A DNA stretch of 64,000 nucleotides from the NCBI GenBank assembly GCA_965279075.1, contig CBDIHI010000010.1, positions 124,001 through 188,000 on the forward strand, given 5' to 3'. The notes below the pieces were generated by a model. The model was not told where the DNA came from. It worked only from the letters and a program-made list of their open reading frames with translations, and made no database searches. Positions 46,378-55,197 of the stretch are shown here, in pieces. The DNA is from SZAS-79 sp965279075. GTDB taxonomy: Bacteria; Pseudomonadota; Gammaproteobacteria; Burkholderiales; SG8-39. Each line of letters starts with the position of its first letter. Position 1 is the first letter of the stretch. Made by a program: the position numbers and the translations under genes.

Positions 46378-47574
46378 TCATACAACCTGGCCCGCGACCC
46401 AGCCGGAAGACCAGGCCCACTGGAAGTTGTAGCCCCCGAGCCAGCCCGTTACGTCCACCACTTCACCAATGAAATACAGGCCGGCTACCGTGGTGGCTTC
46501 CATGGTCCTGGAGGACAATCCTGCGGTATCGACGCCGCCCAAGGTCACTTCCGCCTTGGCGTAGCCCAACGTCCCCGAGGGCCGCAGCGGCCAGCCCTTC
46601 AGCGCAGCCACCGCCGCGTCGACCTCCTTGTTGGACATCTCGTTCATCGGTCGCTGGAATCCTTCCAGCGCGCACCATTCCTGCGCGAACCTGCGCGGCA
46701 GTCGTTCGGTGAGCAGAGTCGCCAGCGTAGCCTTCGAATGGCGGTGTTCCGTGAGCCATACGGACGCGTCGGTGGAAGGGAGCAGGTCGACAAGTACCGG
46801 GCGTTTCGGTTCTCCTTGCGCCTGCCAGTAGCTCGAGATCTGCAGGATGGCGGGGCCGGACAGCCCGCGATGCGTCACCAGTACGCTTTCATGGAACTTC
46901 GGCTGCTTCGGGACGCAGCGCGTTACCGCATCGATCGAAAGGCCGGACAGCGCCTTCAGCCGCTCGAGCATTTCGGGCGGGAGCGCGAGGGGAACCAGCG
47001 CGGGTTTGGGCGGGACGACGGCGAGTCCGAACTGTTCGGCGATCCTGTACCCGAAAGGCGTGGCGCCGATCTGCGGCAGCGCGAGCCCGCCCGTGGCGAC
47101 CACCAGCGAGGCCGCAAGGAAGGTCCCCTGGTCCGTACCGACCTCGAAGCGCGCGTCGGTCGCGCCGCCGCCCGCGACCGACTGCACGGCGCACGGATGC
47201 GCCCAGCGGACGCCGGTCTCGTCGCAGGCCGAACGCAGCATGTCGATGATTTCCACGGCCGAACCCTCGCAGAACAGCTGGCCGTGGTCCTTCTCGACGT
47301 AGCCAATGCCCCGGCGTTCGACCATGGCGATGAAGTCCCGCTCGGAAAAGCGGGCGAGGGCCGAGCGGCAGAAATGCGGGTTCTGCGAGAGGAAATTGGC
47401 GGCGCCCACGCTGCGGTTGGTGAAGTTGCAGCGTCCGCCACCGGAAATCCGGATGCGCTCGCCGAGCTTCTCCGCGTGCTCGACGAGCAATACACGGCGC
47501 CCGCGGGCCGCAGCCTGTGCGGCGCACATCATGCCGGCCGCGCCGGCGCCGATCACGATGACGTCGTAGCGCAA
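46378..47574 (-). CDS. BaiN/HI0933-family NAD(P)/FAD-dependent oxidoreductase
   Basis: 398 residues. A Rossmann FAD motif at the very N-terminus (YDVIVIGAGAAGMMCA), RISGGGRCNFTN (the HI0933 hallmark), ATGGLALPQIG, and the C-terminal VAGLYFIGEVVDVTGWLGGYNFQWAWSSG split by short gaps. The start is TTG at 47574: a stop lies four codons upstream and no ATG or GTG fits before the FAD motif. The physiological substrate is unknown; BaiN-type members act on bile-acid intermediates, which says little here. Confidence 0.9.
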   Translation of the reverse strand: MRYDVIVIGAGAAGMMCAAQAAARGRRVLLVEHAEKLGERIRISGGGRCNFTNRSVGAANFLSQNPHFCRSALARFSERDFIAMVERRGIGYVEKDHGQLFCEGSAVEIIDMLRSACDETGVRWAHPCAVQSVAGGGATDARFEVGTDQGTFLAASLVVATGGLALPQIGATPFGYRIAEQFGLAVVPPKPALVPLALPPEMLERLKALSGLSIDAVTRCVPKQPKFHESVLVTHRGLSGPAILQISSYWQAQGEPKRPVLVDLLPSTDASVWLTEHRHSKATLATLLTERLPRRFAQEWCALEGFQRPMNEMSNKEVDAAVAALKGWPLRPSGTLGYAKAEVTLGGVDTAGLSSRTMEATTVAGLYFIGEVVDVTGWLGGYNFQWAWSSGWVAGQVV

Positions 47575-47651
47575 GAGCGCATTCTACGACCCATTTGAGC
47601 GAACCCGTCGCGGCAGGCAGACTGGCGCCCTCGGCTGAGCAAGGAACCGCC

Positions 47652-48788
47652 ATGTCCCGCTCGTGGGATGTCTTCTGCAGGGTGATCGACAATTACGGGG
47701 ACGCCGCCGTGTGCTGGCGGCTCGCGCTGCAACTCGCGAACGAGCACGGCGGTCGCGTGCGGTTGTGGATAGACGAACTCGCCCCGCTTCAAGCACTCTG
47801 CCCGGAAGTGGACGTCGCGCAGGAGCGGCAGTCGGTCGGCGGCGTCGAAATACTTCGCCAGGGGATGAAGGCGGATTGCGGGCCGCCCGCAGAAATCGTC
47901 ATCGATGCTTTCGGGGGGGGATTGGCGGACGGGTATGTCGAGGCGATGGCGGCCCGCGAACCGCGCTCGCTCTGGATCGTCCTCGAATACCTGAGCGCGG
48001 AATCCTGGGTGCCCGGGCATCACGGCCTGCCGTCACCGCACCCGAGGCTGCCGCTGGAGCGATATTTCTTCTTCCCGGGTGTGGCGGCGGGCACCGGGGG
48101 GGTGTTGCGGGAGTCGGGGCTCGAAGCCAGGCGCGCGGCTTTCCTGTCGTCCGGTGAAGGCACGTCGACGTTCTGGTCGCGTCTCGACATGGCCGCTCCT
48201 GCCCCCGGTACGCAGGTCGTGTCCATGTTCGGCTACGAGAACGACGGGGTCGTGGAATTGCTGCAGGCCCTTGCGGACGGGCCCGGGCCGGTCGTGGTCG
48301 CGGTAACCGCAGGTCGGCTCCGAGCGCAGGTCGAAGCCTTTTTCGCGGGTGCTGCGGCAAGGGGAAGGGCCGAAGCCCGCTACCTGCCTTTCCTGCCCCA
48401 GCCAGCCTACGACGAGCTGCTTTGGGCCTGCGACTGGAATTTCGTCCGAGGGGAAGACTCGTTCGTCAGGGCGCAGTGGGCCCGCAGGCCTTTCGCGTGG
48501 CAGGTCTACCCGCAGGACGGGGAAGCACATGTCAGGAAGCTGGAGGCCTTCCTCGACGTCTACTGCCGGGGGTTGGAGCCCGGGTCGGAAGCGGCCCTGC
48601 GGGGGCTGTGGCGGGGCTGGAACGGGGTGGGCGGGCCCTCCGGGGGCCGGATCCGGGAGGCGTGGAAGGTATTGTCCGGGCACCGGGAGGGCCTGAGACG
48701 GCACGCCTCGGACTGGTCCGAACAGTTGGGGGCGGTAGGTGATCTTGCGACCAATCTGGCGCAATACTGCGAGGAACGACTAAAATGA
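47652..48788 (+). CDS. earP: EF-P arginine rhamnosyltransferase EarP
   Basis: 378 residues. It opens with WDVFCRVIDNYGDAAVCWRLALQLA, including the catalytic Asp region of the GT-B fold. It continues with LWIDELAPLQALCP, WIVLEYLSAESWV and WACDWNFVRGEDSFVRAQWARRPFAWQVYPQ (nucleotide-sugar site, residues ~272-302; cited as shorter motifs). EarP adds rhamnose from dTDP-rhamnose to Arg32 of EF-P, activating it to relieve polyproline stalling. The ATG at 47652 has AAGGAA upstream. efp lies 31 bases downstream and carries the required arginine. Confidence 0.95.
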   Translation: MSRSWDVFCRVIDNYGDAAVCWRLALQLANEHGGRVRLWIDELAPLQALCPEVDVAQERQSVGGVEILRQGMKADCGPPAEIVIDAFGGGLADGYVEAMAAREPRSLWIVLEYLSAESWVPGHHGLPSPHPRLPLERYFFFPGVAAGTGGVLRESGLEARRAAFLSSGEGTSTFWSRLDMAAPAPGTQVVSMFGYENDGVVELLQALADGPGPVVVAVTAGRLRAQVEAFFAGAAARGRAEARYLPFLPQPAYDELLWACDWNFVRGEDSFVRAQWARRPFAWQVYPQDGEAHVRKLEAFLDVYCRGLEPGSEAALRGLWRGWNGVGGPSGGRIREAWKVLSGHREGLRRHASDWSEQLGAVGDLATNLAQYCEERLK

Positions 48789-48819
48789 CGGGTTTGCTTA
48801 TGTGGAAACCGGGACTTAA

Positions 48820-49380
48820 ATGAAGATCGCACAGGAAATCCGTTCGGGCAACGTGATCATGGTCGGCAATGATCCGCTGGTGGTCCAGAAGGCCGAATTC
48901 AGCAAGTCGGGCCGCAATGCGTCCGTGGTCAAGATGAAGCTCAAGAACCTGCTGTCGGGGGCGGCTACCGAGACCGTGTACCGGGCCGACGAGAAGTTCG
49001 AGGTGGTGACGCTCGAGCGCAAGGAAGTCACCTACTCTTACTACGCCGAGCCCTCGTACGTTTTCATGGACGGGGAGTTCAACCAGTACGAGATCGACGC
49101 CGAGAACATGGGCGAGGCGCTCAACTACCTCGAGGACGCGATGCCCGCCGAGGTGACCCTGTACCAGGGCAAGCCGATCTCGGTCGACATCCCCCAGACG
49201 CTGGCGCGCGAGATCATCTCGACGGAACCCGCGGTGCGCGGCGACACCTCCGGCAAGGTGCTGAAGCCCGCGAAGCTGAAGACCGGCTACGAGATCCGCG
49301 TCCCGCTGTTCTGCGACACCGGCGACATGATCGAGATCGACACGCGCACCGGCGAGTACCGGAGCCGAGTCAAGGCCTGA
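48820..49380 (+). CDS. efp: Translation elongation factor P
   Basis: 186 residues, three-domain EF-P. Residue 32 is arginine in FSKSGRNASVVK, the site rhamnosylated by EarP; lysine-type organisms have K34 and EpmABC instead. The C-terminal signature GYEIRVPLFCDTGDMIEIDTRTGEYRSR is intact (residues ~155-183). It binds ribosomes stalled at proline runs. A strong potential client lies next door: the CHAT protein at 49416 has a long Pro/Ala-rich segment. Confidence 0.97.
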   Translation: MKIAQEIRSGNVIMVGNDPLVVQKAEFSKSGRNASVVKMKLKNLLSGAATETVYRADEKFEVVTLERKEVTYSYYAEPSYVFMDGEFNQYEIDAENMGEALNYLEDAMPAEVTLYQGKPISVDIPQTLAREIISTEPAVRGDTSGKVLKPAKLKTGYEIRVPLFCDTGDMIEIDTRTGEYRSRVKA

Positions 49381-49415
49381 GCCCTAGCGGCCGCAGCGGG
49401 GTTCGCATCGCATCC

Positions 49416-52286
49416 ATGGGGACGACTTTCGCGACCAAGGGCGTGCGTGCGGCCGCGCTTGCGATCGCGCTGGCCTTCCCGGCGCCGCACTCAGTGGCCG
49501 CGGACGAAGCCAGCTGGACGCGTTTCCTCGACGCGGGGACGGCGGCCTACAACCGTCGCGACCCCGACGAAGCGACCCGCCAGTTCGAGCTCGCCCTCAA
49601 GGAGTCCGAGGGGTTCGGCGAGGCCGACCCGCGGCTTGCCACCAGCCTGGCCTGGCTGGCGGAACTGTATCGGGTGCAGCGGCGCTTCGAGGACTCCGAG
49701 CGCCTGATCCGGCGCACCATCGTCCTCGACGAGAAGTTCCGCGGTCCCGAGAGCACCGACACTGCGATGAGCCTAGAGAGCCTCGCGCTGCTGTTCCATA
49801 CGCAGAACCGCCAGCGCGAAATGGAGCCCGTCCTCACGCGTGTCGTCGGGATCTACGAAAAGGCCCTTGGGCCCCAGCACCCGCGCGTCGCTTCGGCCCT
49901 GAACAACCTCGCGGCGCTATTCCGCAGTGTCGGACGGCTGAGCGAGGCCGAGCCATTGGTGAGCCGCGCATTGGCGATCCGCGAGAAGGCGCTGGGACCC
50001 GAGCATCCGGACACCGTCCAGAGCCGCAATTACCTCGCCCTGCTGCATCGTGACCTGGCGCGGGGAAGGGTGGCTACCCGGCGCCCGCAGCCCGTGCTGC
50101 CTGCGGAGCCGGTCCGGGCTCCGGAAGTAGCAGCAGCTCCAGTTCCTGCACCTGCGGCGGCCGCTGTACCGGTCTTGCCCGTGGCCCCAGTAGCGCAGCC
50201 TCGGGCCGTGGAAGTGGCCCCGTCGCCCGTGCAGGCGCCACTGTCGCCACAAGCGGCGCCCCCGCTGGTGGCAGTGCCCACGCCGGTCGCGCCGCCCGCG
50301 CCTGTTGTCGCCGCGGTCCAGCCGACGCCGAAACCGGCCCCGGCCCCGGTCGCCCCGCAAGTCTCTCCATCGGCGCCGGTCCCGGCGCCGCTCCGGCTGC
50401 CGGCGCCCAAGCCGGCCCCGGCGCCGATCGCCGTCCAACCGGCACCAACGGCGCCCGTCCAGCCGGCGGCCCCGGTAGCGGTCGCGAAACCTGCGCCCCT
50501 TCCCCCCCAGGCCGCAGTGGTGGTTATCAAGCCCGCCCCTGCACCCGCGCCGGTCACGCCGGCCATTCCTGCGGAACCGCCGCGCCCCTTTTACAAGTCG
50601 AACCTCTCGATGCAGATGGCCGCGCTGGCGCGCACCGCTCCGGCCACGGTCCCGGAGGCTTTCGAGGTGATGCAGGTCGCACGCGTCCGACATGAGGCCG
50701 GCGCAGTGTCGCGGATCACGGCCCGGCTGGGCCGCGGCGACCAGTCGCTGGCCCGCGTGGCGAGCGTGCGCGAGGACCTGCTCGACCGCTGGCACGGGCT
50801 GGACAAGACGATCGTCGATGCAGGCGGCCGCGATCCCAGGGCGCGCGAGGAAATCGCTGCCGTAGACCGGCAGATCACCCAGCAGGACCTCGCGATCGAG
50901 CAGCGCATCCCGGGCTACAAGGATTACCTCAATCCGGCGGCCATCGCGCTCTCCACGGCGCAGGGCCTGCTCGGCTCCGATGAGGCGCTCCTCAGCTACC
51001 TGGTCGACGAGAACTCCAGCTACCTGATCGTCGTGCGTCGTGATCGCTATGGCCTCGTCAACCTGGACATCGGTCGCAACGAACTGGTTTCGGTCGTCAA
51101 GCGCATGCGCGAGCAGCTGGACTACCCGTCCGGGGACGACTCCGGTCGCACGGTGATCCGGCCGTTCCCGGTCGCGCAGGCCCAGCAACTCTACCGGCGC
51201 ATCCTCGCCGGGGCAGAGCCGTTACTGCAGGGCGCTTCGCACCTGATGGTGGTGCCGGACGATGCCCTTCACGGGCTGCCTTTCGCCGCGTTGGTTACCG
51301 AGCCCTTTGTGGGGCCAATTCGCGAACCCGAGGAGCATGCGAAGGTCGCCTGGCTCGGACGACGCTACGCACTGACCATGCTGCCTTCCGAAGGGGTGCT
51401 GCGTGCGTTGCGCGGGACCGCGCGCCGCCCCCAGGCCAGCAGGCCCTTCGCCGGCTTCGGCGATCCCCTGCTGGGCGGCGAGGAGCGAGGCGTACGCTCG
51501 GGAGGCGCGACCCGGGCCTATGCGAGGGACGCGCTTGCGAACGTGAACCAGATCTGGAGCTTCGCCCCGCTGCCCGAGACGCGTTACGCGCTCTACGCGA
51601 TGGCCGACATCCTCAATGCGGAGCAGGGCGACGTCCACCTGCAGGCCGAAGCCAGCGAGTCCGGCGTGAAGCGCCTGGACCTCTCCGACTACCGCGTGCT
51701 CGCATTCGCCACGTACGGTTTCATGGCCGACGACTTCAAGGGCCTTGCTGAATCTGCACTCGTGTTCACGCCGCCCCAGCGCGGCACAGAGCTCGACGAC
51801 GGCCTGCTGACGGCGAGCGAGATCGCGCAGCTGAAGCTGAATGCAGACCTGGTGATCCTTACGGCGACGAGTACTGCTTCGTCCGACGGGACGCCGGATT
51901 CAGAGGGCATCTCCGGCCTCGCGCGGGCGTTCATGTATGCGGGCGATCGTGCCCTGCTGGCGACGCACTGGACCGTGCCTTCGGATGCTACGCTGAAGCT
52001 CGTGACCCGGACGCTCCGCGAGCGCAATCGAGGCGTCGGCAACGCGGAGGCCCTGCGCCGCGCGATGCTCCCTCTGATGAACGGCGAGGACCGTCTCGCC
52101 TTCGCGCATCCCAGCTACTGGGCGCCGTTCATGGTGATCGGTGAGGGCAACGCCCAGGGGACGGCTGCTTCGGCGCCTGTCGCACGAGAGCAGGCGCCCG
52201 TGGCGCCCCAGGCGTCGCCCGCCGCAGAGAGCGGTGGTGGCCTCGGCGGGCTGCTACAGGGAATTTTCGGTTCCGGCAAAAAATAG
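49416..52286 (+). CDS. Exported TPR / proline-rich / CHAT-domain protein lacking the catalytic Cys
   Basis: 956 residues. Order: signal peptide (…LAFPAPHSVAADEAS), kinesin-light-chain-like TPRs (~35-215; e.g. HPRVASALNNLAALFRS), a Pro/Ala/Val-rich linker (~224-392), a helical region, and a CHAT domain (~550-905). CHAT proteases use a His-Cys dyad. The histidine is present in VPDDALHGLPFAAL (His619). The usual SACET cysteine motif reads TATST here (Thr818 at the Cys position), although the following EGISGLARAFMYAGDRALLATHW is well kept. It is therefore probably a non-proteolytic scaffold or binding protein in the periplasm. A Gly/Ser-rich tail ends in GLLQGIFGSGKK. It has no evident CHAT partner. 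Confidence 0.85.
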   Translation: MGTTFATKGVRAAALAIALAFPAPHSVAADEASWTRFLDAGTAAYNRRDPDEATRQFELALKESEGFGEADPRLATSLAWLAELYRVQRRFEDSERLIRRTIVLDEKFRGPESTDTAMSLESLALLFHTQNRQREMEPVLTRVVGIYEKALGPQHPRVASALNNLAALFRSVGRLSEAEPLVSRALAIREKALGPEHPDTVQSRNYLALLHRDLARGRVATRRPQPVLPAEPVRAPEVAAAPVPAPAAAAVPVLPVAPVAQPRAVEVAPSPVQAPLSPQAAPPLVAVPTPVAPPAPVVAAVQPTPKPAPAPVAPQVSPSAPVPAPLRLPAPKPAPAPIAVQPAPTAPVQPAAPVAVAKPAPLPPQAAVVVIKPAPAPAPVTPAIPAEPPRPFYKSNLSMQMAALARTAPATVPEAFEVMQVARVRHEAGAVSRITARLGRGDQSLARVASVREDLLDRWHGLDKTIVDAGGRDPRAREEIAAVDRQITQQDLAIEQRIPGYKDYLNPAAIALSTAQGLLGSDEALLSYLVDENSSYLIVVRRDRYGLVNLDIGRNELVSVVKRMREQLDYPSGDDSGRTVIRPFPVAQAQQLYRRILAGAEPLLQGASHLMVVPDDALHGLPFAALVTEPFVGPIREPEEHAKVAWLGRRYALTMLPSEGVLRALRGTARRPQASRPFAGFGDPLLGGEERGVRSGGATRAYARDALANVNQIWSFAPLPETRYALYAMADILNAEQGDVHLQAEASESGVKRLDLSDYRVLAFATYGFMADDFKGLAESALVFTPPQRGTELDDGLLTASEIAQLKLNADLVILTATSTASSDGTPDSEGISGLARAFMYAGDRALLATHWTVPSDATLKLVTRTLRERNRGVGNAEALRRAMLPLMNGEDRLAFAHPSYWAPFMVIGEGNAQGTAASAPVAREQAPVAPQASPAAESGGGLGGLLQGIFGSGKK

Positions 52287-52304
52287 CCACCGGCGAGCGG
52301 CGGC

Positions 52305-52832
52305 TCAGCCGTGCGTGGCCAGCAAGCCCAGCGCCTCGAAGCGCAGGAACAATTCCCGGCAGGCCCAGGCATCGGTGGCGGCGTAGGCGATCTGCTGTTC
52401 AGTCAGACGCTGCGCCGCCCAGTTCGTGGTCTTGCTGCCCTTGGGGATCCGGAATCCCAGGAAGATACCCGCCAGGTTGCGCAGGCCGGTCTGGGTCAGG
52501 CCATGCCGGTACGCGATGTCACCCGGATCGATGACCCGCTGCTCCTCGAAGTCGAACAGTTGCTTGAGTTGGCGCAGGTCGTCGGCCACTGCGATGCCGA
52601 CCTTTGCTGTGGCGGGTGACGCCAGCAGTTCGCGAAGTTCGCGGGACGCATCCATGTGCTGGAGGCGAAACAGGTAGACCGCGCGGGAAGTGGCCACCTG
52701 TGCGAGCGCGGGGAGGTAGCGTTCGCCCTTCTGGAAGGCCGGCCGGGTCTCGGTGTCGAAACCGACCGCGCGCTCCTGCCGGATGTCCTCCATGGCCGAA
52801 TCCATGTCCCGCGGTGACACGACAAGGCGCAC
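52305..52832 (-). CDS. 3'-5' exonuclease domain protein (RNase D-like)
   Basis: 175 residues from the GTG at 52832. The DEDD exonuclease motifs are visible: AVGFDTETRPAF (DxE), VGIAVADDLRQLKQLF (middle Asp) and QIAYAATDAWACRELF (YxxxD). There is no HRDC domain, so it is a short DnaQ/RNase D-like nuclease. The frame stays open upstream and encodes a family-like N-terminus (SEYLRTISKDEINELPIRRYEGDV, residues to about -28, cited in part). That stretch offers only ATA (52914-52916, overlapping the J-protein stop as ATAG) or CTG (52905-52907) as starts. The true start may therefore be upstream. Confidence 0.85.
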   Translation of the reverse strand: MRLVVSPRDMDSAMEDIRQERAVGFDTETRPAFQKGERYLPALAQVATSRAVYLFRLQHMDASRELRELLASPATAKVGIAVADDLRQLKQLFDFEEQRVIDPGDIAYRHGLTQTGLRNLAGIFLGFRIPKGSKTTNWAAQRLTEQQIAYAATDAWACRELFLRFEALGLLATHG

Positions 52833-52912
52833 GTCGCCTTCGTACCTGCGGATCGGCAGCTCGTTGATCTCGTCCTTCGAGATCGTGCGCAGGTATTCGG
52901 AGGGCAGCGTGC

Positions 52913-53227
52913 CTATTGGAACCGCCGGAACGCGAACGGCCGCAGCTTCGCGTCAGGCCGGACGGCTTCGGGTTTGGCCGGCGAAAGGACCCGGCCGCTG
53001 CCACGCCGTTCCGCGCGCAGGCCGGTCTTCTCATCGTAGCGTGCACGCTGCAGCGGATCGGCGAGCACGGCGTAAGCCTGGTTGATGAGGCTGAGGCGCC
53101 CGGCCGCCGCGGGATCGGGATTCTTGTCCGGGTGGTATTGCTGGACGAGGCATCGATAGGCCGCCTTGATGACGGCTGCGCCGGCATTCGGGCTGACTTC
53201 GAGCACTTCGTGCAGGGAGATTTCCAA
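52913..53227 (-). CDS. Small J-domain (DnaJ-like) protein
   Basis: 104 residues from a TTG start at 53227. The J-domain is LHEVLEVSPNAGAAVIKAAYRCL, then the HPD motif in QQYHPDKNPDP, and INQAYAVLADPLQRARYDEKTG. The C-terminal ~35 residues are basic and unrelated to DnaJ. The HPD motif should let it stimulate an Hsp70. The longer upstream frame runs into tmRNA and is not credible. The exonuclease frame follows immediately. Confidence 0.75.
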   Translation of the reverse strand: MEISLHEVLEVSPNAGAAVIKAAYRCLVQQYHPDKNPDPAAAGRLSLINQAYAVLADPLQRARYDEKTGLRAERRGSGRVLSPAKPEAVRPDAKLRPFAFRRFQ

Positions 53228-53314
53228 GACGGATCCGTGGGTTGCGGCTATACAGCCCGATGTTAAACCCTTGCCTGCGGTTTGTGAATATCGGGCGCAG
53301 TCGTCACAAACGCC

Positions 53315-53338
53315 AAGGGCCCCGTTCCCGGAGCCCTT
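53315..53338 (-). terminator. Hairpin downstream of tmRNA
   Basis: On the minus strand aagggctcc, loop gggaac, ggggccctt: a 9-bp stem (one G-T pair), 5 bases after the tmRNA CCA end. The run of T after it is poor, so termination efficiency is uncertain. Confidence 0.5.
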
Positions 53339-53343
53339 GTGTT

Positions 53344-53713
53344 TGGTGGAGGCGGGGGGAATCGAACCCCCGTCCAGAAGCACGCCACATACAGTTCTAC
53401 ATACTTAGCCCGTCTTCTTTACTGATTTAACGAGTCAGCCGCGAAAGGGCACGCTGCTTTTCCCGCGAGCCGCCTACTTTTTAGGAGCGTGCCAAGCGGC
53501 CCGGTACGCCCCGATTCCCTGTAGATGACTCTGCATCCGGTCGCCCGGTCCCACTCCAGGGACGAAATGGGTGCAGAGCTAGCCGGTTATTAAGCGGCTA
53601 GTGCGTACGAGTTGTCGTTCGCAGTTACTTAGTTTCCAGATGGATTTGCGAGGTGACTGGTCCTCGGTATGCCCTGCCTGCTTTGTAACCCCTGTCGAAG
53701 CCAGGTCGCCCCC
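53344..53713 (-). ncRNA. ssrA: tmRNA
   Basis: About 370 nt, one-piece tmRNA. The 5' end gggggcgacctggcttcgac pairs through its first seven bases with the 3' cgcctcc before the encoded CCA (53344-53346). The T-arm ggttcgattcc is present. The tag frame (53590-53622) begins at a GCG resume codon and reads ANDNSYALAA followed by two TAA stops (53590-53592, 53587-53589). With the charged alanine this gives AANDNSYALAA. It rescues ribosomes stalled on broken mRNAs with SmpB and marks the peptides for proteolysis. A GATAAT extended -10 (53735-53740) lies ~22 bases before the mature 5' end. Confidence 0.97.
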
Positions 53714-53734
53714 GGAATCGGCTGAAGCGCTTGC

Positions 53735-53740
53735 ATTATC
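53735..53740 (-). promoter_or_regulatory. Extended -10 of the tmRNA promoter
   Basis: On the minus strand TGC-GATAAT stands 22 bases upstream of the mature tmRNA 5' end, leaving a short leader for RNase P to remove. No good -35 is visible 17 bases before it, as is common for extended -10 promoters. Confidence 0.5.
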
Positions 53741-53782
53741 GCATGTGGGGCCATCGGGGCCGGATTCAAGGCCGGCCAGTGC

Positions 53783-54430
53783 CTAGAGGTGGCGCAGCAG
53801 GTCCAGCGGACTTGAAATCACCGTATATGCATCCCAGTCCCCGGGACCGCCGTTCTCGGTGCCCGTATAGCCGTACTCCACCGCGACCGGAACCATGCCC
53901 GCGGCCTTCGCGGCCTGAATGTCGCGCAGGTCGTCGCCGACGTACCAGCATTCGGCGGGAGGAATGCGGATCTCGCCCGCTGCATGCAGAAGGGAGGCCG
54001 GGTGCGGCTTGAGGTGCGGCGTCGTATCCCCTCCGACGACGCAGGCGGCGCGCTTGGCGAGGCCGAGTTGCTCGACGATGGGGATCGTGAGTCGGATCGC
54101 CTTGTTGGTGACGATGCCCCAGGGCAGGCCGCGCGACTCGAGCGCCGAAAGAAGTTCTTCCATGCCTTCGAACAGCCGCGTGTGGACGCAGATCGCTGCA
54201 CGGTAGTTGGCGAGGAACTCGTCCTTCATCGCTTCGTATGCCGGGTCAGCGGGCGTGATCCGGAAGCCTACATGGAGCATCCCGCGGGCGCCGCTCGAAA
54301 CGTGCGGGCGGATGTTCTGCATAGGCAGGGCAGGCCGGCCGCGGTCGACGAGCATCTTGTTGAGTGCCCCGCCGAGATCCGGTGCGGTGTCCGCAAGCGT
54401 CCCGTCGAAATCGAACAGCACGGCCTGCAC
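53783..54430 (-). CDS. gph: Phosphoglycolate phosphatase (HAD family)
   Basis: 215 residues from GTG at 54430. HAD motifs are VLFDFDGTLADTAPDLG (nucleophile Asp7), the lysine in IVTNKAIRLT, and ECWYVGDDLRDIQAAKAAGM. The DTAPDL cap region fits Gph, which removes 2-phosphoglycolate. MupP (MurNAc-6-P phosphatase) is a close relative, commonly encoded after ubiG, and is a serious alternative. It abuts ubiG with no gap. Confidence 0.87.
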   Translation of the reverse strand: MQAVLFDFDGTLADTAPDLGGALNKMLVDRGRPALPMQNIRPHVSSGARGMLHVGFRITPADPAYEAMKDEFLANYRAAICVHTRLFEGMEELLSALESRGLPWGIVTNKAIRLTIPIVEQLGLAKRAACVVGGDTTPHLKPHPASLLHAAGEIRIPPAECWYVGDDLRDIQAAKAAGMVPVAVEYGYTGTENGGPGDWDAYTVISSPLDLLRHL

Positions 54431-55138
54431 CTAGTGCCCCTTCTCGCAGTGGACGATGTAGTTCACGTCGCAGTTCGGGCCGAGGCTGTAGCGCTTCGAG
54501 AGCGGGTTGTAGGTAATCCCGATGTACTCGTTGGTGCGTAGCCCGGCTGCGCGGCACGCGGCGGCAAGCTCGGAGGGGCGGATGAATTTTGCGTAGTCGT
54601 GGGTTCCCTTGGGCAGCAGCTTGAGGACGTACTCCGCACCGACGACCGCGAACAGGTAGGCCTTCGGGTTGCGATTGATCGTCGAGAAGAACGCGTGCCC
54701 GCCTGATTTGAGCAGCTTTGCGCACGCGGCCACGGTGCTCGCGGGCCGGGGGACGTGCTCGAGCAGTTCCATGCAGGTGACGACGTCGAACGCGGCGGGC
54801 GTGCGATCGGCGAGATCTTCCGCGGAGACCGACTCGTAGTCGACCTCGGCCCTGCTTTCGATGCGGTGCAATTCGGCCACTTTGAGGGCCTTCTCGGACA
54901 GGTCGATTCCTTTGACCTTTGCGCCCAGGCTCGCTATCGATTCGGAGAGGATCCCGCCCCCGCAACCCACGTCGAGCACCTGCCTGCCGGCCAGCGGCGC
55001 GTGACCGTTGATCCAAGCCAGCCTGAGCGGGTTGATCTCGTGGAGCGGCTTGAACTCGCTGCCCGGGTCCCACCACCGGTGGGCGAGCTGGCTGAATTTC
55101 TCCAGCTCTGCGGGATCGGCGTTCGGCGCAGGCGTCAT
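54431..55138 (-). CDS. ubiG: Ubiquinone biosynthesis O-methyltransferase UbiG
   Basis: 235 residues. Class I SAM methyltransferase: FSQLAHRWWDPGSEFKPLHEINPLRLAWI (residues ~15-43, cited as the UbiG N-terminal signature in part), motif I VLDVGCGGGILSESIA, and VTCMELLEHVPRP. It catalyses both O-methylations in ubiquinone synthesis, consistent with an aerobic respiratory proteobacterium. It lies upstream of gph and downstream of ompA, separated from the latter by a strong terminator. Confidence 0.95.
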   Translation of the reverse strand: MTPAPNADPAELEKFSQLAHRWWDPGSEFKPLHEINPLRLAWINGHAPLAGRQVLDVGCGGGILSESIASLGAKVKGIDLSEKALKVAELHRIESRAEVDYESVSAEDLADRTPAAFDVVTCMELLEHVPRPASTVAACAKLLKSGGHAFFSTINRNPKAYLFAVVGAEYVLKLLPKGTHDYAKFIRPSELAAACRAAGLRTNEYIGITYNPLSKRYSLGPNCDVNYIVHCEKGH

Positions 55139-55150
55139 GTCGGTTCGACC

Positions 55151-55182
55151 AAAAAAAAAGCCCTGCGTTCGCAGGGCTTTTT
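55151..55182. terminator. Strong intrinsic terminator after ompA
   Basis: gccctgc-gttc-gcagggc flanked by a nine-base A-run and a five-base T-run, so it can work on both strands. On the minus strand it follows the ompA stop by 16 bases and insulates ubiG-gph from the high ompA transcription. Confidence 0.92.
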
Positions 55183-55197
55183 CCCGAAGCCTGGAGC

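Noticed and set aside
50085..50590. CRISPR-like or VNTR repeat in the CHAT gene
   Set aside because: The apparent repetition is Pro/Ala codon bias in a protein linker. There are no fixed repeat units or spacers.
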